A stretch of 5,845 nt of DNA from JBOCEF01 sp047610385 (GCA_047610385.1 JBLGAC010000081.1:1-5845); one strand, 5' to 3'. Shown: positions 1 through 5,027, counted from the stretch's first letter. The notes: generated from the letters alone by a model not told the origin. Program-made: numbers and translations.

Positions 1-19
1 CTAGGCCGTGTGGACAAAG
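1..19 (+). repeat. IS left terminal inverted repeat
   Basis: This 19-base end pairs with 838-856, with one mismatch (G at 12 against C on the other arm). It would be the transposase recognition site. The AAAGGGGA just inside it (16-23) doubles as a plausible ribosome binding site for the TTG start of orfA at position 30. Confidence 0.88.
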
Positions 20-29
20 GGGATTCCCA

Positions 30-422
30 TTGCGCCGTGATCGTGATTCAAGGCTGGAAAATGGGAGCCAGCCTTGGACCGAAACCTCATCGACGACGCG
101 GGCCTGGGCGCTGCTCGCGCCGTTTCTGCCGCCGATCCGTGGGCGTGCATGCCGCCCTGCGACCGACAACCGGCGGGTCCTGGAGGGCATCTTCTGGATC
201 GCTCGGACCGGCTCGCCCTGGCGCGACCTGCCTGAACGCTTCGGCAAATGGAACACGGTCTGGCGCAGGTTTACGCGATGGCGGGACGCCGGGATGTTCG
301 ACGCGATCCTCGAGGCGCTGGTGGCAAGCGGTGCGGGCGATCTCACGATCCAGATGATCGACAGCATCGTGATCAGAGTGCACCAGCACAGCGACGGGGC
401 CCAAAAAGGGGGTTTCATTTGA
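30..422 (+). CDS. IS5-family transposase OrfA (N-terminal part)
   Basis: This is the 130-residue N-terminal half of the transposase. Residues 26-75 read like the usual IS5 N-terminal region, with AWALLAPFLPP and TGSPWRDLPERFGKWNTV. The first catalytic aspartate of the DDE triad is D111 in the MIDS motif, followed by the typical RVHQHSDGA. The frame has no ATG near its beginning; TTG at 30 is chosen because AAAGGGGA precedes it at a suitable distance. Alone, OrfA lacks the second Asp and the Glu and cannot be catalytic. It ends in TGA at 420-422, just after an A5G5 run (403-412) where ribosomes could slip -1 into the orfB frame. The first 25 or so residues fit the family less well, so the true start is uncertain. 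Confidence 0.82.
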   Translation: MRRDRDSRLENGSQPWTETSSTTRAWALLAPFLPPIRGRACRPATDNRRVLEGIFWIARTGSPWRDLPERFGKWNTVWRRFTRWRDAGMFDAILEALVASGAGDLTIQMIDSIVIRVHQHSDGAQKGGFI

Positions 423-856
423 ATGCGTTGGGCCGGTCCCGCGGCGGGGTCTCGACCAAGATCCACATCCTGTCTGATGCGAACGGATTGCCCCTGGCCT
501 TGCATCTGACGCCCGGCCAGACCGCCGACATCACCGCCGCGCCGGACCTGCTCGCGCTTGGCGAGGCCCGACCGCGCGAACTGCTCGCCGACAAAGGTTA
601 TGACGCCGACAGCCTGCGCGCGGAGTTATATCTGCGCGGCGCGCACCCGATCATCCCGTGGAAGTCGAACCGCAAAGCGCCTGGCACGTTGGACCGTCGC
701 CGCTATGCCAAGCGCAACTGCATCGAGCGCATGATGGGCTTGCTGAAACAGTTTCGCCGCGTCGCCACCTGCTACGGCAAGACCGCCGAAAGCTTCCTCA
801 GCTTCGTGCAACTCGTCGCAATCCATCGCTGGATGCGCTTTGTCGACACGGCCTAG
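248..856 (+). CDS. IS5-family transposase OrfB (catalytic C-terminal part)
   Basis: This frame is open from 248, but family-like sequence begins only near 401 (residue 52 of the 202-residue frame). The upstream ATG is therefore probably not used, and the region is most likely made as an OrfAB fusion by frameshifting. Family segments are LGRSRGGVSTKIH (61-73), LPLALHLTPGQ (81-91) and LLADKGYD (112-119), whose D115 is the second catalytic Asp. The IS5 signature Y-x2-R-x3-E-x6-K is exact: Y153, R156, E160, K167. The end, FVQLVAIHRWMRF, is also typical. The catalytic core looks intact. The TAG stop falls in the CTAG at the element's right junction. Confidence 0.85.
   Translation: MEHGLAQVYAMAGRRDVRRDPRGAGGKRCGRSHDPDDRQHRDQSAPAQRRGPKRGFHLNALGRSRGGVSTKIHILSDANGLPLALHLTPGQTADITAAPDLLALGEARPRELLADKGYDADSLRAELYLRGAHPIIPWKSNRKAPGTLDRRRYAKRNCIERMMGLLKQFRRVATCYGKTAESFLSFVQLVAIHRWMRFVDTA
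400..413 (+). promoter_or_regulatory. Probable -1 programmed frameshift site in transposase
   Basis: The sequence CCCAAAAAGGGGGT lies in the overlap of the two transposase frames. In the orfA frame the codons are CAA AAA GGG GGT from 402; shifting back one base gives CCA AAA AGG GGG. Lysyl-tRNA on AAA can re-pair on AAA, so a -1 slip is feasible, and A-run/G-run motifs at this place are common in IS5-family elements. Joining the frames here gives a continuous DDE transposase of about 275 residues. The first codon of the heptamer (CAA to CCA) re-pairs imperfectly, so the exact slip point is uncertain. Confidence 0.65.
838..856 (-). repeat. IS right terminal inverted repeat
   Basis: This is the reverse complement of positions 1-19 with a single mismatch. 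The last codons of the transposase run into this repeat, and the stop codon TAG (854-856) lies in the CTAG junction itself. Confidence 0.88.
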
Positions 857-1100
857 GTGTTTTCTGCGTAAAAGCACACCGAGCAGCTGCATTATGCCGT
901 GCTCACGCCAAGGCCCAGCCACAGGCACGCCGTCCTCGGTTGAGCGCAGGACGGCTATGACGTAGGCCTTGGCGTGGCGGCTTTTCTTCACTTGGAATTG
1001 CCTCGACGGTGCAGATGAGAAAATCTACTTGTGAACGCCGTGAGCTGTGGGGGATTCCAATATTGACCAGGGAGTGATTTATGACTCACAGAGTGCGACT
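857..1100. other. Gene-less flank between the IS and the AT-rich island
   Basis: No supported gene is seen in this moderately GC-rich stretch. It holds the nested hairpin at 904-976 and an isolated Shine-Dalgarno plus ATG at 1069-1083. A minus-strand frame here reads KKSRHAKAYVIAVLRSTEDG before entering the IS. I do not recognise it; if it is real coding sequence, it is the remnant of a gene cut by the insertion. Confidence 0.5.
904..976. repeat. Nested hairpin (12-bp outer stem, 8-bp inner stem)
   Basis: CACGCCAAGGCC (904-915) pairs perfectly with GGCCTTGGCGTG (965-976). Inside it GCCGTCCT (929-936) pairs perfectly with AGGACGGC (948-955) around an 11-base loop. The unpaired parts between the stems are 13 and 9 bases. 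The structure begins about 50 bases beyond the right end of the IS. No T-run follows it, so it is not an evident intrinsic terminator. It might be a structured RNA, a REP-like repeat or a remnant of an older mobile element; the sequence does not decide. Confidence 0.55.
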
Positions 1101-1116
1101 GTTGGTATGTATTTGA
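1069..1116 (+). pseudogene. Orphan Shine-Dalgarno and start: possible beheaded gene
   Basis: AGGGAG (1069-1074) lies six bases before ATG at 1081, an excellent initiation signal. The frame, however, reads only MTHRVRLLVCI and stops at TGA 1114-1116. The base composition turns from GC-rich to very AT-rich at about the eighth codon. One reading is that this is the 5' end of a native gene whose body was displaced by the AT-rich DNA. Other readings are a leader peptide or chance. No product can be named. Confidence 0.25.
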
Positions 1117-1157
1117 AAATAATATTTTTATTTGCAATCATGTATTAATATTTTAAA

Positions 1158-1225
1158 TATTTAAATAAATTTTGGAAGTGATCAATTTTGTTCGATTATT
1201 TTTTAAAAATTAATTTATTTAAATA
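1158..1225. repeat. Inverted repeat in the AT island
   Basis: TATTTAAATAAATT (1158-1171) and AATTTATTTAAATA (1212-1225) are perfect reverse complements, 40 bases apart. The left arm overlaps a perfect 14-bp palindrome at 1152-1165. In DNA this AT-rich some self-complementarity is expected by chance, but 14 perfect pairs is long. All pairs are A-T, so a folded RNA would be weak; a protein or strand-opening site is as likely. Confidence 0.4.
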
Positions 1226-1296
1226 ACTGAACATAAATTATGTCCATGGATGGCTTTTTGGGTCACATAATATTTATTTATCTTGTTATTATTTAT

Positions 1297-1461
1297 AATA
1301 TTAATGCTTCTAAATTTATAAGCATTTATTACTTGCGATAATGCGGGGTGTTGTATTTACAAAATAATATATATTTATGTTTTTGGTGGATTTAATTTGG
1401 CATGGAAGCTTCAATTTATAGTTTTTTACACAAATTGGATAATATTGATGCTTATAGATTT
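1297..1461. repeat. Imperfect 21-base direct repeat, two copies
   Basis: The copies at 1297-1317 and 1441-1461 match at 18 of 21 bases and share the core ATGCTT. They are 144 bases apart. The first copy also forms one arm of a small hairpin: AATGCTT at 1303-1309 pairs with AAGCATT at 1320-1326. They may be paired binding sites or remnants of a duplication. Confidence 0.35.
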
Positions 1462-1483
1462 TATCTACCTATTTAAATTCAGG

Positions 1484-2145
1484 TGCAGCGCCATCCGTAA
1501 TAGCTTCACTGCAGCGATGCATGCCGGGTGCCTGAAGGTTGACGCCAAGGCCCCCGGCGGTGGCTGAACTGGGCCGCATGGTCGGCGGCAACGTCGGAAG
1601 GGGGCCTGGTTTCCTCGGAAATCTGGAAACGGGCATGGACGAGGCTGAGGGCGGCCACAGGCTCAACGGTGCTTTGCCCCGCGCCCGCCGGCACCGACGC
1701 GCTGGCCGTGGCTTCTGTGAGTTTCGCCACCGTCCAGAGGGTGGCGTAAGGGCTGTGGCTGAGATCCTCGGCTAAGATCGCTGCCTCACCAATACACTGA
1801 AAAGTCGAACCGGCGCACGGGAGTTCTCGCGAGTGGCCCGCAAACATCTTCTGTGATCTGGCGGTGGGCTGGGCCGCATCGTGTCGCCGGGCTCTGAGGC
1901 CGCTTTGTGCGACCATGTTGCGATCCGCCGTGGCCAACCCCATTTCGCCATTGAACTGCCATTGCGCACCGCGTGCGACCGCATCGGGCCAATCGACTGC
2001 TGGATGAGGCCAAGGGTCCGCTGGACGCCGCGTCGCTGTCCGCGATAGAGGAAAGCAACATCAGGGTGAGCCATGTGTTCCGCGGTAGGCTCGCCATCGA
2101 TCCACGCCTTGCCGCGACCGCAACGGACCGCAACGGAGCCGCCCC
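1484..2145. other. GC-rich gene-less tract, possibly a decayed gene
   Basis: No intact gene is supported over about 660 bases. Plus-strand frames with G/C-rich third positions continue one another but are interrupted. One frame runs from 1539 and meets TAA at 1773 and TGA at 1854, then reads GLGRIVSPGSEAALCDHVA and GQPHFAIELPL up to about 1980. The frame two bases over then reads LLDEAKGPLDAASLSAIEE and IRVSHVFRGRLAIDPRLAA, ending in TGA at 2147-2149, where it overlaps the rpe ATG as ATGA. This fits an old gene with stops and a frameshift that was once coupled to rpe. I recognise no family, and chance open frames in GC-rich DNA remain possible. Confidence 0.3.
2116..2135 (+). repeat. 10-bp tandem duplication just before the rpe ribosome binding site
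   Basis: GACCGCAACG occurs twice in tandem, and the second copy ends at the first G of the rpe Shine-Dalgarno (GGAG, 2135-2138). A ten-base change alters the spacing of anything upstream, so it is a likely small indel relative to related strains. Confidence 0.6.
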
Positions 2146-2844
2146 ATGACCTTCGACCGCTCGATCAAGATCGCCCCGTCGATCCTGTCCGCCGACTTCG
2201 CCAATTTCGGCCGCGAATGCGAGGCCATCGAGGCCGAGGGCTGCGACTGGGTGCATGTGGACGTGATGGACGGCCATTTTGTGCCCAACATCACCTTTGG
2301 CCCGCAGACCTGCAAGGCGATCCGTCCGCACATCAAGACGGTGATGGACGTGCATCTGATGATCGCGCCCTGCGATCAGTACCTGCAGGCCTTTGCCGAG
2401 GCGGGCGCCGATGTGATCACGGTGCATGCCGAGGCCGGGCCGCATCTGGACCGGTCCTTGCAGATGATCCACGATCTGGGCGCCAAGGCGGGGGTTGCGC
2501 TGAACCCATCAACCCCGCCTGAGGTGATTGAATTCGTGCTTGATCGCGTGGATCTGGTGTGCGTGATGACCGTGAACCCTGGCTTTGGCGGGCAGAGCTT
2601 TATCAACCCGATGGTCGAAAAGGTGCGCCGCCTGCGCGCCATGATCGGTGACCGTCCGATCCACATTGAAATCGACGGTGGCGTCACCGCGGCCACCGCG
2701 CCTTTGGTCGCGCAGGCCGGGGCCGATGTGCTGGTCGCTGGGTCGGCAGTGTTCAAGGGCGGGTCGGTGAGCAACACCGCCCCTTACGGCGACAACATCC
2801 GCGCGATCCGTGCTGCGGCCGAAGGCGCGCGCCGCGTGGACTGA
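2146..2844 (+). CDS. rpe: Ribulose-phosphate 3-epimerase
   Basis: This cytosolic enzyme interconverts D-ribulose 5-phosphate and D-xylulose 5-phosphate in the pentose phosphate pathway and, where present, the Calvin cycle. The 232 residues match the family's usual length and TIM-barrel order. Visible motifs are IAPSILSADF (9-18), HVDVMDGHFVPNITFG (37-52), DVHLM (68-72), TVHAEA (92-97), ALNPSTP (118-124), VMTVNPGFGGQSF (140-152), EIDGGV (175-180) and ADVLVAGSAVF (193-203). By family knowledge H37, D39, H70 and D177 are the metal ligands, with D39 and D177 the acid/base pair; all are present. The ATG at 2146 follows GGAG (2135-2138) with a 7-base spacer. The gene is convergent with the histidine kinase downstream. 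No regulatory site is evident. It looks intact. Confidence 0.97.
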   Translation: MTFDRSIKIAPSILSADFANFGRECEAIEAEGCDWVHVDVMDGHFVPNITFGPQTCKAIRPHIKTVMDVHLMIAPCDQYLQAFAEAGADVITVHAEAGPHLDRSLQMIHDLGAKAGVALNPSTPPEVIEFVLDRVDLVCVMTVNPGFGGQSFINPMVEKVRRLRAMIGDRPIHIEIDGGVTAATAPLVAQAGADVLVAGSAVFKGGSVSNTAPYGDNIRAIRAAAEGARRVD

Positions 2845-2853
2845 ACCGGTCTT

Positions 2854-2933
2854 TGATCGGGGTGCAGCACGGCCCATCGCGGTCCTCCCCCAAGCGGGGA
2901 GACCCGCATCTGGCCCGCCCTGCACCCCGATCA
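2854..2933. terminator. 80-base nested palindrome between convergent genes
   Basis: TGATCGGGGTGCAG (2854-2867) and its perfect reverse complement CTGCACCCCGATCA (2920-2933) form a 14-bp outer stem. Inside, 2881-2890 pairs with 2896-2904 (GGTC-C-TCCCC against GGGGAGACC, one bulged C) around a 5-base loop. It lies between the rpe stop (2844) and the kinase stop (2977), where a bidirectional terminator is expected. Neither side has a T-run after the stem, so a standard intrinsic terminator is not shown. A Rho-blocking or RNA 3'-end stabilising structure, or a REP-like element, would fit as well. Confidence 0.5.
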
Positions 2934-2976
2934 TGGGCTGTTTGGTCATGTGGAAGACGCCTGCCTGAACTGGCGC

Positions 2977-4398
2977 TCAGGGCAACGGAGTTGGGTTTGG
3001 CCCAGCTGTCGTCGCGGCGGCGGGACGCGGGCGGCGGACCGGCAGGTGGATGGTGAACCGGCTGCCGCGGCCTTCTTCGCTGCGCACGGTGATGCGCCCG
3101 CCATGGGCCTCCACCAACCCGCGCGCGATCGCGAGCCCGAGGCCCGAGCCTTGCAGCCCGCCACCGGGGCCGGGGGCGCTGCGGCCGAACAGGTCCCATA
3201 TGTCATTGATCTTTTCAGCGGGGATGCCGCGGCCTGTGTCCTCGACCGAGATCTGGAGCGAGGGGCCAATGTCCTCCACGCTCACGACCACGCGCCCGCC
3301 CTTGGCTGAGAATTTCACCGCGTTGTCCAGAAGGTTGGAGACCGCGCGCTCCATTGCGCCGGGATCAATGCGCAGGCGGCGGTCTGGGGCATCCGGATGG
3401 GGGGTGTTGGGGGGCGTGGGGCCGATGATTTCAACCTCTGCCGCCTCAGCCGCCGGGCCGAAGCGCGCAAGAACGCTGCGCACCAAGTCATCGAGGCAGA
3501 TGTTGTCTTGTTCTTTCAGCCCGAAGGCGCTGCGTTCCATGCGTGCCAGATCCAGAAGGTCGGCGGTCATCAGCTCCAACCTCCGCGCGGCGGCCAGGAT
3601 CTGTTCAAGGAACTTGCGGCGCTTTTCCTCCGAGGTGGGGATGTCCTTGTGCAACAGGATCTGCGCAAAGCCGGCGATGGCGTTCAGCGGCGTGCGGAAA
3701 TCATGGCTGACGCTGGCCAGAAACCGGTGCCGGACGTCAAGCGCGTGCCTCAGCTCTGCGCTCAGCCGCACCAGGCCTTCGTTGCGGCGTCTCAGGACGT
3801 GATACATGCCCAGCAGCGCCAGAACGAAAATCATCAGCGCCACCAGCGCGCTGATCGCCACCACGCGGGTGTCGCGGATCACATGGCGATTGTTGTACAT
3901 CAGATTGTCGCGCAAAAGTGTGGATCTGCTTAGCGTTGTTTGCATCAGATAGGCAAAAAGCGGCTCTGCCTTGTCCACCAGCGCGCTGATTTCGCGGATG
4001 ACCTGCCCTTCGTCGGGTTCACGGGCGATCACCGCATCGGCGGCTTTGATGAAGTCGGCATAGGTCTGGGCCGCGGTCGTCTGGGCGTCTGTGCCGCCGA
4101 TCTGCTTGGCGAAGACGGTCAGCGCCTCAGTCCGGCTGGCGGCGATTTCAAAGCGCAGGCGCCAGTCAGAATTCGGGCGCTCATCAGCGCTGGCGAGGGC
4201 GGTGCGCAGCTTCATGAAATCGCTCTGGGTGCGATAGATTATCAAGACGTGTTCGTGCAAATACAGGGTTTCAAGCTGCGTGATCTGCCGCCCGGCCATC
4301 TGAATCTGCAGGATCGACCCGGCCATCCCGCCCGCGAACACGATCAGGATCACCGCCAGCATCAGGCGTGTCGGCAGGTTGGAAAGACGCCTCAGCAT
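2977..4398 (-). CDS. Membrane-bound sensor histidine kinase
   Basis: The 473-residue protein would autophosphorylate on histidine and pass phosphate to an unidentified response regulator. Segment order: membrane helix about 11-31, periplasmic sensor region about 32-176 (mostly helical, no recognised fold), second membrane helix about 177-201, HisKA dimerisation domain with the phospho-accepting H232 in SVSHDFRTPLNAI, then the HATPase domain. The latter shows N-box NLLDNAVKFS (355-364), G1 box EDTGRGIP (386-393), F-like box WDLFG (401-405) and G2 box GSGLGLAIA (417-425). It ends in a Pro/Ala-rich tail. All kinase motifs are intact and there is no receiver domain. The ATG at 4398 follows AAGG with a 6-base spacer. 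It lies 95 bases downstream of marR on the same strand, with no response regulator in the window. The stimulus cannot be inferred. Confidence 0.93.
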   Translation of the reverse strand: MLRRLSNLPTRLMLAVILIVFAGGMAGSILQIQMAGRQITQLETLYLHEHVLIIYRTQSDFMKLRTALASADERPNSDWRLRFEIAASRTEALTVFAKQIGGTDAQTTAAQTYADFIKAADAVIAREPDEGQVIREISALVDKAEPLFAYLMQTTLSRSTLLRDNLMYNNRHVIRDTRVVAISALVALMIFVLALLGMYHVLRRRNEGLVRLSAELRHALDVRHRFLASVSHDFRTPLNAIAGFAQILLHKDIPTSEEKRRKFLEQILAAARRLELMTADLLDLARMERSAFGLKEQDNICLDDLVRSVLARFGPAAEAAEVEIIGPTPPNTPHPDAPDRRLRIDPGAMERAVSNLLDNAVKFSAKGGRVVVSVEDIGPSLQISVEDTGRGIPAEKINDIWDLFGRSAPGPGGGLQGSGLGLAIARGLVEAHGGRITVRSEEGRGSRFTIHLPVRRPRPAAATTAGPNPTPLP

Positions 4399-4446
4399 GG
4401 CGGGCCTTTGTCCTTTATATCCGTTGCCGTGTGGGTCGGGCGCGCC

Positions 4447-4478
4447 GTGGTTTGCGCCCTGTGGTTTGCGCCCTGTGG
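4447..4478 (-). repeat. 14-bp tandem repeat between marR and the kinase gene
   Basis: On the plus strand GTGGTTTGCGCCCT occurs twice in tandem (4447-4460 and 4461-4474), followed by a partial third copy (GTGG, 4475-4478). The junction also forms a small hairpin, CGCCC-TGT-GGGCG (4469-4481). It lies in the 95-base gap that must hold any promoter or processing site for the kinase gene, so copy number could affect its expression; this is inference. Confidence 0.6.
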
Positions 4479-4493
4479 GCGAACAGCGCCGGG

Positions 4494-4922
4494 TCAGACC
4501 GTGTTGAGCATTGCCTGCACGCAGGCACGCAGCATGCGTTTTTCTTCGGCTGGCAGGCGCGCCAGTAGATCTGCCTCATAGGCGCGGGCGCGCGGGGCGA
4601 TGGCGGCCAGCATGTCGTGGCCCGCCGGGGTCAGCGACAGCGACACCAGCCGCCGGTCCGCCGTGTTCACGCTTTTTGCCAGCAGTCCTGCAGCTTCTAG
4701 CCGTGCCGCCGCGCGCGACACCCGCGATTTGTCCATGTCCACGCGGGCGTGGATTTCGCGGACCGACACCTCTCCGCCCTCGCCCAGATGGGCGATCACC
4801 CGCCATTCCGCGACCGACAGGCCGAATTCCACCTCATAGATACGCGCGAAGTCGCGGCTGACCCGGCTGGCGAGCACGGCAAGCTGGTAGGGCAGGAAGT
4901 CGTTGAGGCGGAATTCGTCCAT
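4494..4922 (-). CDS. MarR-family transcriptional regulator, probable regulator of hmgA
   Basis: This 142-residue protein is of typical MarR length and would bind DNA as a homodimer, usually released by a small aromatic ligand. The winged helix-turn-helix spans about residues 35-100: LSVAEWRVIAHLGEGGEVSV leads into the recognition helix region MDKSRVSRAAARLEAAGLL (63-81). The wing carries the MarR signature D-x-R-x5-L-T (D89, R91, L97, T98). Flanking helices (7-30, 105-140) would form the dimer interface. It is transcribed away from hmgA, and only 105 bases separate the two starts, the usual layout of a regulator facing its target. Homogentisate or a related aromatic acid is a reasonable ligand guess. 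The ATG at 4922 has only a weak GAAG upstream. The kinase gene follows on the same strand and may be co-transcribed. Confidence 0.92.
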   Translation of the reverse strand: MDEFRLNDFLPYQLAVLASRVSRDFARIYEVEFGLSVAEWRVIAHLGEGGEVSVREIHARVDMDKSRVSRAAARLEAAGLLAKSVNTADRRLVSLSLTPAGHDMLAAIAPRARAYEADLLARLPAEEKRMLRACVQAMLNTV

Positions 4923-4923
4923 G

Positions 4924-4953
4924 TTGACTTCATTTCATTTGCAACGATATGAT
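4924..4953 (+). promoter_or_regulatory. Sigma70-type promoter for hmgA
   Basis: TTGACT (4924-4929) and TATGAT (4948-4953), separated by 18 bases, are close to the consensus -35 and -10 boxes. Transcription would start near 4960. The -35 box begins one base after the marR start codon (complement of 4920-4922), so any operator for divergent control must lie on or beside it. I found no perfect palindrome here, and the MarR binding site is not identified. Confidence 0.55.
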
Positions 4954-5012
4954 TTGGCGCAATCCACAAAGGACGCATGATTCAGCCGCGCAAAGCAAGC
5001 GCCGTGGACAGG

Positions 5013-5020
5013 CAGGGGGA
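5013..5020 (+). promoter_or_regulatory. Ribosome binding site deciding the hmgA start
   Basis: CAGGGGGA ends seven bases before ATG 5028. An in-frame ATG at 4977 would add 17 residues (MIQPRKASAVDRQGDVA), but its AAAGGA (4968-4973) leaves only three bases of spacing. The strong site supports the start at 5028. Confidence 0.7.
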
Positions 5021-5027
5021 TGTCGCC

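Larger units (their letters stand above)
4..853 (+). mobile_element. Complete IS5-family insertion sequence (IS427-like group)
   Basis: The left end CTAGGCCGTGTGGACAAAG (1-19) and the right end at 838-856 are inverted copies that match at 18 of 19 bases; the one mismatch is position 12. Both ends carry CTAG (1-4 and 853-856). This fits IS5-family elements of the IS427 type, which target and duplicate a short TA-containing site. Because CTAG is palindromic, the exact boundary is ambiguous: if the duplication is TA (2-3 and 854-855), the element is 850 bp. Inside are two overlapping frames encoding one DDE transposase, with all catalytic residues visible. The intact ends and catalytic residues suggest a recent, possibly still active insertion. 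The group assignment is from memory of family features. The left flank lies outside the window, so the duplication cannot be fully tested. Confidence 0.9.
1101..1480. other. AT-rich island without a recognisable gene
   Basis: These roughly 380 bases are overwhelmingly A/T with only scattered G/C, against GC-rich DNA on both sides. No frame on either strand is long. The longest I read from an ATG is a 33-codon frame at 1240-1341 encoding a very hydrophobic peptide without a clear Shine-Dalgarno. The island is dense in palindromes and repeats: TTTAAATATTTAAA (1152-1165), a 14-bp inverted repeat (1158-1171 with 1212-1225), AATGCTT/AAGCATT (1303-1309 with 1320-1326), and a 21-base direct repeat (1297-1317 and 1441-1461). 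The composition suggests foreign DNA or a regulatory or replication-type segment. Silencing by an AT-binding nucleoid protein would be expected but is not shown. Confidence 0.6.

Noticed and set aside
74..110. A frame change inside orfA, because another frame reads LDRNLIDDAG just before the AWALLAPFLPP segment.
   Set aside because: The orfA frame itself reads through with PWTETS before the conserved segment and has a suitable ribosome binding site, so no frameshift is needed.
904..976. Integron attC-like site suggested by the nested inverted repeats.
   Set aside because: The conserved outer core sites (GTTRRRY / RYYYAAC) are absent and there is no integrase or cassette.
1430..1470. Possible replication origin: AT-rich DNA with two sequences like DnaA boxes (TTATCCAAT on the minus strand, TTATCTACC on the plus strand).
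   Set aside because: Each matches the 9-base consensus at only 7 positions, there is no cluster or iteron array, and no replication gene is nearby.
1506..1943. Minus-strand open frame of 145 codons in the gene-less tract.
   Set aside because: Its composition is that of a chance frame in GC-rich DNA (many Ser/Arg/Pro, no motif), with no ribosome binding site; the plus-strand remnant reading is at least as good.
1786..2472. Long minus-strand open frame overlapping rpe.
   Set aside because: It is a shadow of the high-GC rpe codons, has no family resemblance, and covers a clear gene on the other strand.
4939..4965. MarR operator candidate in ATTTGC...GCGCAAT between marR and hmgA.
   Set aside because: Only the outer few bases are complementary; the inner bases do not form a palindrome, so it is not called.
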